Positions 24,220 through 38,330 are shown, counted from the stretch's first letter. The stretch: 64,000 nt of DNA from Luidia sarsii (GCA_949987565.1 OX465116.1:248001-312000); one strand, 5' to 3'. The notes: generated by a model not told the origin, from the sequence alone. Program-made: numbers and translations.

Positions 24220-27003
24220 TTGAAACTTGGCATGAAAGTAGCCCTAGGATTCCTCCAGTGGCCTGAGTCAAAACATCTGAATTCGGAGTCAATTTCTATT
24301 CAAACATTTTCAGGAGAAGGGAGCGACCCTACCTGTTTCTCTGAGCTGCCATTGTCCAGTCGCTGGCATAATTGTCGACGGCAGAGAGTGACTGAGCAGA
24401 AAGATACGGTTTGGAAATTAATATCTCATTAACTAAGATGCTGACGACATTCAAATTTGTCCTAGGAAGAGGCCTAGGGTTCTTCTAACCACAGGTGTTA
24501 AAGTTACTGAGTTTGGAGAACATTTCTTTTGATGGTTTTCCAGGGAAAGGCAACGACCCTTCATCTGTCAAAGTGTCAACTGTGTATTCATACGAGTAGA
24601 CGTTAACTCGCTGACTTTGGAGGTGACAGGCAGAGATATATTCCTTGCGTGTTCATATCGTAATACATTTTAGGTTTTGATGCTTGAAACTTGGCATGAA
24701 AGTAGCCCTAGGATTCCTCCAGTGGCCTGAGTCAAAACATCTGAATTTGGAGTCAATTTCTATTCAAACATTTTCAGGAGAAGGGAGCGACCCTACCTGT
24801 TTCTCTGAGCTGCCATTGTCCAGTCGCTGGCATAATTGTCGACGGCAGAGAGTGACTGAGCAGAAAGATACGGTTTGGAAATTAATATCCCATTAACTAA
24901 GATGCTGACGACATTCAAATTTGTCCTAAGAAGAGGCCTAGGGTTCTTCTAACAACAGGTGTTAAAGTTACTGAGTTTGGAGAACATTTCTTTTGATGGT
25001 TTTCCAGGGAAAGGCAACGACCCTTCATCTGTCAAAGTGTCAACTGTGTATTCATACGAGTAGACGTTAACTCGCTGACTTTGGAGGTGATAGGCAGAGA
25101 TATATTCCTTGCGTGTTCATATCGTTTTACATTTTAGCTTTTGATGCTTGAAACTTGGCATGAAAGTAGCCCTGGGATTCCTCCAGTGGCCTGAGTCAAA
25201 ACATCTGAATTCGGAGTCAATTTCTATTCAAACATTTTCAGGAGAAGGGAGCGACCCTACCTGTTTCTCTGAGCTGCCATTGTCCAGTCGCTGGCATAAT
25301 GGTCGACGGCAGAGAGTGACTGAGCAGAAAGATAGGGTTTGGAAATTAATATCTCAATAAATATTATGCTGACGAGATTCAAATTTGCCCTAGGAAGAGG
25401 CCTTGGATTCTTCTAACAAGAAGTGTTAAAGTTACTGAGTTTAGAGAACATTTCTTTTGATGGTTTTCCAGGGAAAGGCAACGACCCTTCATCTGTTCGA
25501 GTGTCAACTGTGTATTCATACGAGTACGCGTTAACTCGCTGGCTTTGGAGGTGATAGGCAGAGATATATTCCTTGCGTGTTCATATCGTAATACATTTTA
25601 GGTTTTGATGCTTGAAACTTGGCGTGAAAGTAGCCCTGGGATTCCTCCAGTGGCCTGAGTCAAAACATCTGAATTCGGAGTCAATTTCTATTCAAACATT
25701 TTCAGGAGAAGGGAGCGACCCTACCTGTTTCTCTGAGCTGCTATTGTCCAGTCACTGGCATTATGGTCGACGGCAGACTTTAACTGAGTAGGAAGATACG
25801 GTTTGCAAATTAATATCTCATTAAATATTATGCTGACGACATTCAAATTTGTCCTAGGAAGAGGCCTAGGGTTCTTCTAACAACAGGTGTTATAGTTACT
25901 GAGTTTGGAGAACATTTCTTTTGATGGTTTTCCAGGGAAAGGCAACGACCCTTCATCTGTCTGAGTGTCAACTGTGTATTCATTCGAGTAGACGTTAACT
26001 CGCTGACTTTGGAGGTGATAGGCAGAGATATTTTCCTTGCGTGTTCATATCGTAATAAATTTTAGGTTTTTATGCTTGAAACTTGGCATGAAAGTAGCCC
26101 TAGGATTCCTCCAGTGGCCTGAGTCAAAACATCTGAATTCGGAGTCAATTTCTATTCAAACATTTTCAGAAGAAGGGAGCGACCCTACCTGTTTCTCTGA
26201 GCTGCCATTGTCCAGTCGCTGGCATAATTGTCGACGGCAGAGAGTGACTGAGCAGAAAGATAGGGTTTGAAAATTAATATCTCATTAACTAAGATGCTGA
26301 CGACATTCAAATTTGTCCTAGGAAGAGGCCTAGGGTTCTTCTAACAACAGGTGTTAAAGTTACTGAGTTTGGAGAACATTTTTTTTGATGGTTTTCCAGG
26401 GAAAGGCAACGACCCTTCATCTGTCTGAGTGTCAACTGTGTATTCATACGAGTAGACGTTAACTCGCTGGCTTTGGAGGTGATGGGCAGAGATATATTCC
26501 TTGCGTGTTCATATCGTTTTACATTTTAGGTTTTGATGCTTGAAACTTGGCATGAAAGTAGCCCTTGGATTCCTCCAGTGGCCTGAGTCAAAACATCTGA
26601 ATTCGGAGTCAATTTCTATTCAAACATTTTCAGGAGAAGGGAGCGACTCTACCTGTTTCTCTGAGCTGCCATTGTCCAGTCGCTGGCATAATTGTCGACG
26701 GCAGAGAGTGACTGAGCAGAAAGATAGGGTTTGGAAATTAATATCTCATTAACTAAGATGCTGACGACATTCAAATTTGTCCTAGGAAGAGGCCTAGGGT
26801 TCTTCTAACAACAGGTGTTAAAGTTACTGAGTTTGGAGAACTTTTCTTTTGATGGTTTTCCAGGGAAAGGCAACGACCCTTCATCTGTCTGAGTGTCAAC
26901 TGTGTATTCATAAGAGTAGACGTTAACTCGCTGGCTTTGAAGGTGATAGGCAGAGATATATTCCTTGCGTGTTCATATCGTAATACATTTTAGGTTTTGA
27001 TGC
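24220..27003. repeat. Seven-unit HOR, copy 2, lacking one unit
   Basis: Order: 24220, 24684, 25148, 25612, 26076, 26540. The gagtgaaaac/gatatgg unit found at 20508 and 27932 is absent, so the shift to the next copy is 2784 bp for 24220 and 24684 but 3248 bp for 25148 and later units. The unit at 25612 has a private agactttaactgag in place of agacagtaactgag. The unit at 26076 introduces cagaagaag, shared with 29324, 30716 and 33039. Confidence 0.83.
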
Positions 27004-30000
27004 TTGAAACTTGGCATGAAAGTAGCCCTAGGATTCCTCCAGTGGCCTGAGTCAAAACATCTGAATTCGGAGTCAATTTCTATTCAAACATTTTCAGGAG
27101 AAGGGAGCGACCCTACCTGTTTCTCTGAGCTGCCATTGTCCAGTCGCTGGCATAATTGTCGACGGCAGAGAGTGACTGAGCAGAAAGATACGGTTTGGAA
27201 ATTAATATCTCATTAACTAAGATGCTGACGACATTCAAATTTGTCCTAGGAAGAGGCCTAGGGTTCTTCTAACAACAGGTGTTAAAGTTACTGAGTTTGG
27301 AGAACATTTCTTTTGATGGTTTTCCAGGGAAAGGCAACGACCCTTCATCTGTCAAAGTGTCAACTGTGTATTCATACGAGTAGACGTTAACTCGCTGACT
27401 TTGGAGGTGACAGGCAGAGATATATTCCTTGCGTGTTCATATCGTAATACATTTTAGGTTTTGATGCTTGAAACTTGGCATGAAAGTAGCCCTAGGATTC
27501 CTCCAGTGGCCTGAGTCAAAACATCTGAATTTGGAGTCAATTTCTATTCAAACATTTTCAGGAGAAGGGAGCGACCCTACCTGTTTCTCTGAGCTGCCAT
27601 TGTCCAGTCGCTGGCATAATTGTCGACGGCAGAGAGTGACTGAGCAGAAAGATACGGTTTGGAAATTAATATCCCATTAACTAAGATGCTGACGACATTC
27701 AAATTTGTCCTAAGAAGAGGCCTAGGGTTCTTCTAACAACAGGTGTTAAAGTTACTGAGTTTGGAGAACATTTCTTTTGATGGTTTTCCAGGGAAAGGCA
27801 ACGACCCTTCATCTGTCTGAGTGTCAACTGTGTATTCATACGATTAGACGTTAACTCGCTGACTTTGGAGGTGATAGGCAGAGATATATTCCTTGCGTGT
27901 TCATATCGTAATACATTTTAGGTTTTGATGCTTGAAACTTGGCATGAAAGTAGCCCTAGGATTCCTCCAGTGGCCTGAGTGAAAACATCTGAATTCGGAG
28001 TCAATTTCTATTCAAACATTTTCAGGAGAAGGGAGCGACCCTACCTGTTTCTCTGAGCTGCCATTGTCCAGTCGCTGGCATAATTGTCGACGGCAGAGAG
28101 TGACTGAGCAGAAAGATATGGTTTGGAAATTATTATCCCATTAACTAAGATGCTGACGACATTCAAATTTGTCCTAGGAAGAGGCCTAGGGTTCTTCTAA
28201 CAACAGGTGTTAAAGTTACTGAGTTTGGAGAACATTTCTTTTGATGGTTTTCCAGGGAAAGGCAACGACCCTTCATCTGTCAAAGTGTCAACTGTGTATT
28301 CATACGAGTAGACGTTAACTCGCTGGCTTTGGAGGTGATAGGCAGAGATATATTCCTTGCGTGTTCATATCGTTTTACATTTTAGCTTTTGATGCTTGAA
28401 ACTTGGCATGAAAGTAGCCCTGGGATTCCTCCAGTGGCCTGAGTCAAAACATCTGAATTCGGAGTCAATTTCTATTCAAACATTTTCAGGAGAAGGGAGC
28501 GACCCTACCTGTTTCTCTGAGCTGCCATTGTCCAGTCGCTGGCATAATGGTCGACGGCAGAGAGTGACTGAGCAGAAAGATAGGGTTTGGAAATTAATAT
28601 CTCAATAAATATTATGCTGACGAGATTCAAATTTGCCCTAGGAAGAGGCCTTGGATTCTTCTAACAAGAAGTGTTAAAGTTACTGAGTTTAGAGAACATT
28701 TCTTTTGATGGTTTTCCAGGGAAAGGCAACGACCCTTCATCTGTTCGAGTGTCAACTGTGTATTCATACGAGTACGCGTTAACTCGCTGGCTTTGGAGGT
28801 GATAGGCAGAGATATATTCCTTGCGTGTTCATATCGTAATACATTTTAGGTTTTGATGCTTGAAACTTGGCGTGAAAGTAGCCCTGGGATTCCTCCAGTG
28901 GCCTGAGTCAAAACATCTGAATTCGGAGTCAATTTCTATTCAAACATTTTCAGGAGAAGGGAGCGACCCTACCTGTTTCTCTGAGCTGCTATTGTCCAGT
29001 CACTGGCATTATGGTCGACGGCAGACAGTAACTGAGTAGGAAGATACGGTTTGCAAATTAATATCTCATTAAATATTATGCTGACGACATTCAAATTTGT
29101 CCTAGGAAGAGGCCTAGGGTTCTTCTAACAACAGGTGTTATAGTTACTGAGTTTGGAGAACATTTCTTTTGATGGTTTTCCAGGGAAAGGCAACGACCCT
29201 TCATCTGTCTGAGTGTCAACTGTGTATTCATTCGAGTAGACGTTAACTCGCTGGCTTTGGAGGTGATAGGCAGAGATATTTTCCTTGCGTGTTCATATCG
29301 TAATACATTTTAGGTTTTTATGCTTGAAACTTGGCATGAAAGTAGCCCTAGGATTCCTCCAGTGGCCTGAGTCAAAACATCTGAATTCGGAGTCAATTTC
29401 TATTCAAACATTTTCAGAAGAAGGGAGCGACCCTACCTGTTTCTCTGAGCTGCCATTGTCCAGTCGCTGGCATAATTGTCGACGGCAGAGAGTGACTGAG
29501 CAGAAAGATAGGGTTTGAAAATTAATATCTCATTAACTAAGATGCTGACGACATTCAAATTTGTCCTAGGAAGAGGCCTAGGGTTCTTCTAACAACAGGT
29601 GTTAAAGTTACTGAGTTTGAAGAACATTTTTTTTGATGGTTTTCCAGGGAAAGGCAACGACCCTTCATCTGTCTGAGTGTCAACTGTGTATTCATACGAG
29701 TAGACGTTAACTCGCTGACTTTGGAGGTGATAGGCAGAGATATTTTCCTTGCGTGTTCATATCGTTTTACATTTTAGGTTTTGATGCTTGAAACTTGGCA
29801 TGAAAGTAGCCCTTGGATTCCTCCAGTGGCCTGAGTCAAAACATCTGAATTCGGAGTCAATTTCTATTCAAACATTTTCAGGAGAAGGGAGCGACTCTAC
29901 CTGTTTCTCTGAGCTGCCATTGTCCAGTCGCTGACATAATTGTCGACCGCAGAGAGTGACTGAGCAGAAAGATATGGTTTGGAAATTAATATCCCATTAA

Positions 30001-30251
30001 CTAAGATGCTGACGACATTCAAATTTGTCCTAGGAAGAGGCCTAGGGTTCTTCTAACAACAGGTGTTAAAGTTACTGAGTTTGGAGAACATTTCTTTTGA
30101 TGGTTTTCCAGGGAAAGGCAACGACCCTTCATCTGTCAAAGTGTCAACTGTGTATTCATACGAGTAGACGTTAACTCGCTGGCTTTGGAGGTGATAGGCA
30201 GAGATATATTCCTTGCGTGTTCATATCGTTTTACATTTTAGCTTTTGATGC
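27004..30251. repeat. Seven-unit HOR, copy 3
   Basis: Complete order: 27004, 27468, 27932, 28396, 28860, 29324, 29788. It keeps the gagtgaaaac unit (27932). The last unit (29788) has gacataattg like 5696 and 10336, but its end carries gatatgg and cccattaac from the 27932 type. This prepares a return to the acattttagctttt unit at 30252. Confidence 0.82.
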
Positions 30252-31644
30252 TTGAAACTTGGCATGAAAGTAGCCCTGGGATTCCTCCAGTGGCCTGAGT
30301 CAAAACATCTGAATTCGGAGTCAATTTCTATTCAAACATTTTCAGGAGAAGGGAGCGACCCTACCTGTTTCTCTGAGCTGCCATTGTCCAGTCGCTGGCA
30401 TAATGGTCGACGGCAGAGAGTGACTGAGCAGAAAGATAGGGTTTGGAAATTAATATCTCAATAAATATTATGCTGACGAGATTCAAATTTGCCCTAGGAA
30501 GAGGCCTTGGATTCTTCTAACAAGAAGTGTTAAAGTTACTGAGTTTAGAGAACATTTCTTTTGATAGTTTTCCAGGGAAAGGCAACGACCCTTCATCTGT
30601 TCGAGTGTCAACTGTGTATTCATACGAGTACGCGTTAACTCGCTGGCTTTGGAGGTGATAGGCAGAGATATATTCCTTGCGTGTTCATATCGTAATACAT
30701 TTTAGGTTTTGATGCTTGAAACTTGGCATGAAAGTAGCCCTAGGATTCCTCCAGTGGCCTGAGTCAAAACATCTGAATTCGGAGTCAATTTCTATTCAAA
30801 CATTTTCAGAAGAAGGGAGCGACCCTACCTGTTTCTCTGAGCTGCCATTGTCCAGTCGCTGGCATAATTGTCGACGGCAGAGAGTGACTGAGCAGAAAGA
30901 TAGGGTTTGAAAATTAATATCTCATTAACTAAGATGCTGACGACATTCAAATTTGTCCTAGGAAGAGGCCTAGGGTTCTTCTAACAACAGGTGTTAAAGT
31001 TACTGAGTTTGAAGAAAATTTTTTTTTGATGGTTTTCCAGGGAAAGGCAACGACCCTTCATCTGTCTGAGTGTCAACTGTGTATTCATACGAGTAGACGT
31101 TAACTCGCTGACTTTGGAGGTGATAGGCAGAGATATTTTCCTTGCGTGTTCATATCGTTTTACATTTTAGGTTTTGATGCTTGAAACTTGGCATGAAAGT
31201 AGCCCTTGGATTCCTCCAGTGGCCTGAGTCAAAACATCTGAATTCGGAGTCAATTTCTATTCAAACATTTTCAGGAGAAGGGAGCGACTCTACCTGTTTC
31301 TCTGAGCTGCCATTGTCCAGTCGCTGACATAATTGTCGACGGCAGAGAGTGACTGAGCAGAAAGATAGGGTTTGAAAATTAATATCTCATTAACTAAGAT
31401 GCTGACGACATTCAAATTTGTCCTAGGAAGAGGCCTAGGGTTCTTCTAACAACAGGTGTTAAAGTTACTGAGTTTGGAGAACATTTTTTTTGATGGTTTT
31501 CCAGGGAAAGGCAACGACCCTTCATCTGTCTGAGTGTCAACTGTGTATTCATACGAGTAGACGTTAACTCGCTGGCTTTGGAGGTGATGGGCAGAGATAT
31601 ATTCCTTGCGTGTTCATATCGTTTTACATTTTAGGTTTTGATGC
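30252..31644. repeat. Abbreviated three-unit copy of the seven-unit HOR
   Basis: The units at 30252, 30716 and 31181 correspond to 28396, 29324 and 29788 without the ggcgtgaaag unit between the first two. The unit at 30716 has the upstream part of the missing unit (tacgcgttaactcgctggc) joined to the cagaagaag A-half, so one unit was lost by exchange near 30.7 kb. A run of nine T near 31019 makes the following interval 465 bp. Confidence 0.78.
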
Positions 31645-34600
31645 TTGAAACTTGGCATGAAAGTAGCCCTTGGATTCCTCCAGTGGCCTGAGTCAAAACA
31701 TCTGAATTCGGAGTCAATTTCTATTCAAACATTTTCAGGAGAAGGGAGCGACTCTACCTGTTTCTCTGAGCTGCCATTGTCCAGTCGCTGGCATAATTGT
31801 CGACGGCAGAGAGTGACTGAGTCGAAAAAGAGGGTTTGCAAATTAATATTTCATTAAATATGATGCTGACGACATTCAAATTTACCCTAGGAAGAGGCCT
31901 AGGGTTCCTCTCACGACAAGTGTTAAAGTTACTGAGTTTGGAGAACATTTCTTTTGATGGTTTTCCAGGGAAAGGCAACGACCCTTCATCTGTCTGAGTG
32001 TCAACTGTGTATTCATACGAGTAGACGTTAACTCGCTGGCTTTGGAGATGATAGGCAGAGATATATTCCTTGCGTGTTCATATCGTAATACATTTTAGGT
32101 TTTGATGCTTGAAACTTGGCATGAAAGTAGCCCTGGGATTCCTCCAGTGGCCTGAGTAAATAAACATCTGAATTCGGAGTCAATTTCTATTCAAACATTT
32201 TCAGGAGAAGGGAGCGACCCTACCTGTTTCTCTGAGCTGCCATTGTCCAGTCGCTGGCATAATGGTCGACGGCAGAGAGTGACTGAGCAGAAAGATAGGG
32301 TTTGGAAATTAATATCTCAATAAATATTATGCTGACGACATTCAAATTTGCCCTAGGAAGAGGCCTTGGATTCTTCTAACAAGAAGTGTTAAAGTTACTG
32401 AGTTTAGAGAACATTTCTTTTGATGGTTTTCCAGGGAAAGGCAACGACCCTTCATCTGTTCGAGTGTCAACTGTGTATTCATACGAGTACGCGTTAACTC
32501 GCTGGCTTTGGAGGTGATAGGCAGAGATATATTCCTTGCGTGTTCATATCGTAATACATTTTAGGTTTTGATGCTTGAAACTTGGTGTGAAAGTAGCCCT
32601 GGGATTCCTCCAGTGGCCTGAGTCAAAACATCTGAATTCGGAGTCAATTTCTATTCAAACATTTTCAGGAGAAGGGAGCGACCCTATCTGTTTCTCTGAG
32701 CTGCTATTGTCCAGTCACTGGCATTATGGTCGACGGCAGACAGTAACTGAGTAGGAAGATACGGTTTGCAAATTAATATCTCATTAAATATTATGCTGAC
32801 GACATTCAAATTTGTCCTAGGAAGAGGCCTAGGGTTCTTCTAACAACAGGTGTTATAGTTACTGAGTTTGGAGAACATTTCTTTTGATGGTTTTCCAGGG
32901 AAAGGCAACGACCCTTCATCTGTCTGAGTGTCAACTGTGTATTCATTCGAGTAGACGTTAACTCGCTGACTTTGGAGGTGATAGGCAGAGATATTTTCCT
33001 TGCGTGTTCATATCGTAATACATTTTAGGTTTTTATGCTTGAAACTTGGCATGAAAGTAGCCCTAGGATTCCTCCAGTGGCCTGAGTCAAAACATCTGAA
33101 TTCGGAGTCAATTTCTATTCAAACATTTTCAGAAGAAGGGAGCGACCCTACCTGTTTCTCTGAGCTGCCATTGTCCAGTCGCTGGCATAATTGTCGACGG
33201 CAGAGAGTGACTGAGCAGAAAGATAGGGTTTGAAAATTAATATCTCATTAACTAAGATGCTGACGACATTCAAATTTGTCCTAGGAAGAGGCCTAGGGTT
33301 CTTCTAACAACAGGTGTTAAAGTTACTGAGTTTGAAGAACATTTTTTTGATGGTTTTCCAGGGAAAGGCAACGACCCTTCATCTGTCTGAGTGTCAACTG
33401 TGTATTCATACGAGTAGACGTTAACTCGCTGACTTTGGAGGTGATAGGCAGAGATATTTTCCTTGCGTGTTCATATCGTTTTACATTTTAGGTTTTGATG
33501 CTTGAAACTTGGCATGAAAGTAGCCCTTGGATTCCTCCAGTGGCCTGAGTCAAAACATCTGAATTCGGAGTCAATTTCTATTCAAACATTTTCAGGAGAA
33601 GGGAGCGACTCTACCTGTTTCTCTGAGCTGCCATTGTCCAGTCGCTGGCATAATTGTCGACGGCAGAGAGTGACTGAGTCGAAAAAGAGGGTTTGCAAAT
33701 TAATATTTCATTAAATATGATGCTGACGACATTCAAATTTACCCTAGGAAGAGGCCTAGGGTTCCTCTAACGACAAGTGTTAAAGTTACTGAGTTTGGAG
33801 AACATTTCTTTTGATGGTTTTCCAGGGAAAGGCAACGACCCTTCATCTGTCTGAGTGTCAACTGTGTATTCATACGAGTAGACGTTAACTCGCTGGCTTT
33901 GGAGATGATAGGCAGAGATATATTCCTTGCGTGTTCATATCGTAATACATTTTAGGTTTTGATGCTTGAAACTTGGCATGAAAGTAGCCCTGGGATTCCT
34001 CCAGTGGCCTGAGTAAATAAACATCTGAATTCGGAGTCAATTTCTATTCAAACATTTTCAAGAGAAGGGAGCGACCGTACCTGTTTCTCTGAGCTGCCAT
34101 TGTCAAGTCGGTGGCATAATGGTCGACGGCAGAGAGTGACTGAGTAGAAAGATAGGGTTTGGAAATTAATATCTCATTAAATATTATGCTGACGACATTC
34201 AAATTTGTCCTAGGAAGAGGCCCTGGATTCTTCTAACAAGAAGTGTTAAAGTTACTCAGTTTGGAGAACATTTCTTTTGATGGTTTTCCAGGGAAAGGCA
34301 ACGACCCTTCATCTGTCTGAGTGTCAACTGTGTATTCATACGAGTAGACGTTAACTTGCTGACTTTGGAGGTGATAGGCAGAGATATTTTCCTTGCGTGT
34401 TCATATCGTAATACATTTTAGGTTTTTATGCTTGAAACTTGGCATGAAAGTAGCCCTAGGATTCCTCCAGTGGCCTGAGTCAAAACATCTGAATTCGGAG
34501 TCAATTTCTATTCAAACATTTTCAGGAGAAGGGAGCGACCCTACCTGTTTCTCTGAGCTGCCATTGTCCAGTCGCTGGCATAATGGTCGACGGCAGAGAG

Positions 34601-34895
34601 TGACTGAGCAGAAAGATAGGGTTTGGAAATTAATATCTCAATAAATATTATGCTGACGACATTCAAATTTGCCCTAGGAAGAGGCCTTGGATTCTTCTAA
34701 CAAGAAGTGTTAAAGTTACTGAGTTTGGAGAACATTTCTTTTGATGGTTTTCCAGAGAAAGGCAACGACCCTTCATCTGTCTGAGTATCAACTGTGTATT
34801 CATACGAGTACGCGTTAACTCGCTGGCTTTGGAGGTGATAGGCAGAGATATATTCCTTGCGTATTCATATCGTAATATTATTTAGGTTTTGATGC
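31645..34895. repeat. Irregular four-unit pattern
   Basis: The units at 31645 (gagtcgaaaaag), 32109 (gagtaaataaac), 32575 (ttggtgtgaaag) and 33039 (cagaagaag) are followed by 33502 (gagtcgaaaaag) and 33966 (gagtaaataaac), a partial second round at 1857-1859 bp. The unit leading into 33502 is one base short in its T run. The unit at 33966 has private changes (caagagaag, gaccgtacc, gtcggtggc) and begins the transition to the divergent block. Confidence 0.75.
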
Positions 34896-36963
34896 TTGAA
34901 ACTTGGCATGAAAGTAGCCCTAGGATTTCTGGAATGGCCTGAGTCAAAACATCTGAATTCCGAGTCAATTTCTATTCAAAGATTTTCAGGAAAAGGGAGC
35001 GACCCTACCTGTTTCTCTGAGCTGCCATCGTCCAGTCGCTGGCATTATGGTCGACGGCAGACAGTAACTGAGTAGGAAGATAGGGTTTGCAAATTAATAT
35101 TTAATTAAATATGATGCTGACAAGATTCAAAGTTGCCCTAGGAAGAGGTCTAGGGTTCTTCTAACAACAGGTGTCAAAGTTACTGAGTTTGGAGGACATT
35201 TCTTTTGATGGTTTTCCAGGGAAAGGCAACGACCCTTCATCTGTCTGAGTGTCAACTGTGTATTCATACGAGCGGACGTTGATTTGCAGATTTTGGAGGT
35301 GATGGGCAGAGATATATTCCTTGCGTGTTCATATCGTATTACATTTTAGGTTTTCATCCTTGAAACTTGGCTTGAAAGTAGCCCTAGGATTCCTCGAATG
35401 GCCTGAGTCAAAACATCTGAATTCGGAGTCAATTTCTATTCAAACATTTTCAGGAGAAGGGAGCGACCCTACCTGTTTCTCTGAGCTGCCATCGTCCAGT
35501 CGCTGGCATTATGGTCGACGGCAGACGGTAACTTAGTAGGAAGATAGGGTTTTCAAATTAATAATTAATTAAATATGATGCTGACAAGATTCAAAGTTGC
35601 CCTAGGAAGAGGTCTAGGGTTCCTCTAACGAGAAGTGTTAAAGTTACTGAGTTTGGAGAACATTTCTTTTGATGGTTATGCAGGGAAAGGCAACGACCCT
35701 TCATCTGTCTGAGTGTCAACTGTGTATTCATACGAGCGGACGTTGATTCGCAGATACTTGATCTTATGGGCAGAGATATATTACTTGCGTGTTCATATCG
35801 TTTTACATTTTAGGTTTTGATTCTTGAAACTTGGCTTGAAAGTAGCCCTATGATTCCTCCAGTGGCCTGAGTCAAAACATCTGAATTCCGAGTCAATTTC
35901 TATTCAAAAATTTTCAGGAGAAGGGAGCGACCCTACCTGTTTCTCTGAGCTGCCATCGTCCAGTCGCTGGCATTATGGTCGACGGCAGACAGTAACTGAG
36001 TAGGAAGATAGGGTTTGCAAGTTAATACTTAATTAAATATGATGCTGACAAGATTCAAAGTTGCCCTAGGAAGAGGTCTAGGGTTCTTCTAACAACAGGT
36101 GTCAAAGTTACTGAGTTTGGAGAACATTTCTTTTGATGGTTTTCCAGGGAAAGGCAACGACCCTTCATCTGTCTGAGTGTCAACTGTGTATTCATACGAG
36201 TACGCGTTAACTCGCTGGCTTTGGAGGTGATAGGCAGAGATATATTCCTTCCATGATCATATCGTAATATAATTTAGGTTTTGATGCTTGAAACTTGGCA
36301 TGAAAGTAGCCCTGGGATTCCTCCAGTGGCCTGAGTCAAAACATCTGAATTCGGAGTCAATTTCTATTCAAACATTTTCAGGAGAAGGGAGCGACCCTAC
36401 CTGTTTCTCTGAGCTGCCATCGTCCAGTCGCTGGCATTATGGTCGACGGCAGACAGTAACTGAGTAGGAAGATAGGGTTTTCAAATTAATAATTAATTAA
36501 ATATGATGTTGACAAGATTCAAAGTTGCCCTAGGAAGAGGTCTAGGGTTCCTCTAACGACAAGTGTTAAAGTTACTGAGTTTGGAGAACATTTCTTTCGA
36601 TGGTTATGCAGGGAAAGGCAACGACCCTTCATCTGTCTGAGTGTCAACTGTGTATTCATACGAGCGGACGTTGATTCGCAGATACTTGATCTTATGGGCA
36701 GAGATATATTCCTTGCGTGTTCATATCGTATTACATTTTAGGTTTTGATTCTTAAAACTTGGCTTGAAAGTAGCCCTAGGATTCCTCGAATGGCCTGAGT
36801 CAAAACATCTGAATTCGGAGTCAATTTCTATTCAAACATTTTCAGGAGAAGGGAGCGACCCTACCAGTTTCTCTGAGCTGCCATTGCCCAGTCGCTGGCA
36901 TAATGGTCGACGGCAGAGAGTGACTGAGTCGAAAAAGAGGGTTTGCAAATTAATATTTCATTA
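34896..36963. repeat. Divergent unit block, first copy
   Basis: The units at 34896, 35360, 35824, 36288 and 36752 carry many changes not seen elsewhere: gccatcgtccag, ctcgaatggcc, ggttatgcaggg, agatacttgatcttatggg, ccatgatcatatc, gctgacaagattcaaagttgccc, and an A/T-only joint such as attaataattaattaaat. The basic length stays at 464 bp. These are the least homogenised units in the window and may be older, or homogenised from another array. Confidence 0.85.
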
Positions 36964-38330
36964 AATATGATGCTGACGACATTCAAATTTACCCTAGGAA
37001 GAGGCCTAGGGTTCCTCTAACGACAAGTGTTAAAGTTACTGAGTTTGGAGAACATTTCTTTTGATGGTTTTCCAAGGAAAGGCAACGACCCTTCATCTGT
37101 CTGAGTGTCAACTGTGTATTCATACGAGTAGACGTTAACTCGCTGACTTTGGAGGTGATAGGCAGAGATATTTTCCTTGCGTGTTCATATCGTAATACAT
37201 TTAAGGTTTTTATGCTTGAAACTTGGCATGAAAGTAGCCTTAGGATTCCTCCAATGGCCTGTGTCAAAACATCTGAATTCGGAGTCAATTTCTATTCAAA
37301 CATTTTCAGGAGAAGGGAGCGACCCTACCTGTTTCTCTGAGCTGCCATTGTCCAGTCGCTGGCATAATGGTCGACGGCAGAGAGTGACTGAGCAGAAAGA
37401 TAGGGTTTGGAAATTAATATCTCAATAAATATTATGCTGACGACATTCAAATTTGCCCTAGGAAGAGGCCTTGGATTCTTCTAACAAGAAGTGTTAAAGT
37501 TACTGAGTTTGGAGAACATTTCTTTTGATGGTTTTCCAGGGAAAGGCAACGACCCTTCATCTGTCTGAGTGTCAACTGTGTATTCATACGAGTAGACGTT
37601 AACTCGCTGGCTTTGGAGGTGATGGGCAGAGATATATTCCTTGCGTGTTCATATCGTTTTACATTTTAGGTTTTGATGCTTGAAACTTGGCATGAAAGTA
37701 GCCCTGGGATTCCTCCAGTGGCCTGAGTCAAAACATCTGAATTCGGAGTCAATTTCTATTCAAACATTTTCAGGAGAAGGGAGCGACCCTACCTGTTTCT
37801 CTGAGCTGCCATTGTCCAGTCGCTGGCATAATTGTCGACGGCAGAGAGTGACTGAGCAGAAAGATAGGGTTTGAAAATTAATATCACATTAACTAAGATG
37901 CTGACGACATTCAAATTTGTCCTAGGAAGAGGCCTAGGGTTCTTCTAACAACAGGTGTTAAAGTTACTGAGTTTGGAGAACATTTCTTTTGATGGTTTTC
38001 CAGGGAAAGGCAACGACCCTTCATCTGTCTGAGTGTCAACTGTGTATTCATACGAGTAGACGTTAACTCGCTGACTTTGGAGGTGATAGGCAGAGATATT
38101 TTCCTTGCGTGTTCATATCGTAATACATTTTAGGTTTTTATGCTTGAAACTTGGCATGAAAGTAGCCCTGGGATTCCTCCAGTGGCCTGAGTCAAAACAT
38201 CTGAATTCGGAGTCAATTTCTATTCAAACATTTTCAGGAGAAAGGAGCGACCCTACCTGTTTCTCTGAGCTGCCATTGTCCAGTCACTGGCATAATTGTC
38301 GACGGCAGAGAGTGACTGAGCAGAAAGATA
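35083..38330. repeat. 3248-bp seven-unit block, copy 1
   Basis: Seven units (35360, 35824, 36288, 36752, 37216, 37680, 38144) recur at exactly +3248 bp. I saw two differences: 36028 c versus 39276 t, and 36509 t versus 39757 c. The repeat includes most of the divergent block. The edges are set by the crossover interval described for copy 2. Confidence 0.92.

Noticed and set aside
35559..35575. Palindromic A/T tract (ttaattaa) as a replication or protein-binding site
   Set aside because: It is restricted to the divergent units and arises by simple substitutions in the AT-rich joint. No independent evidence supports a function.
36989..37288. 99-codon open frame on the - strand, repeated at 40237-40536
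   Set aside because: It exists only because two stop-removing variants fall in one unit that was then copied in the 3248-bp duplication. It has no homology I recognise and no conservation in other units.
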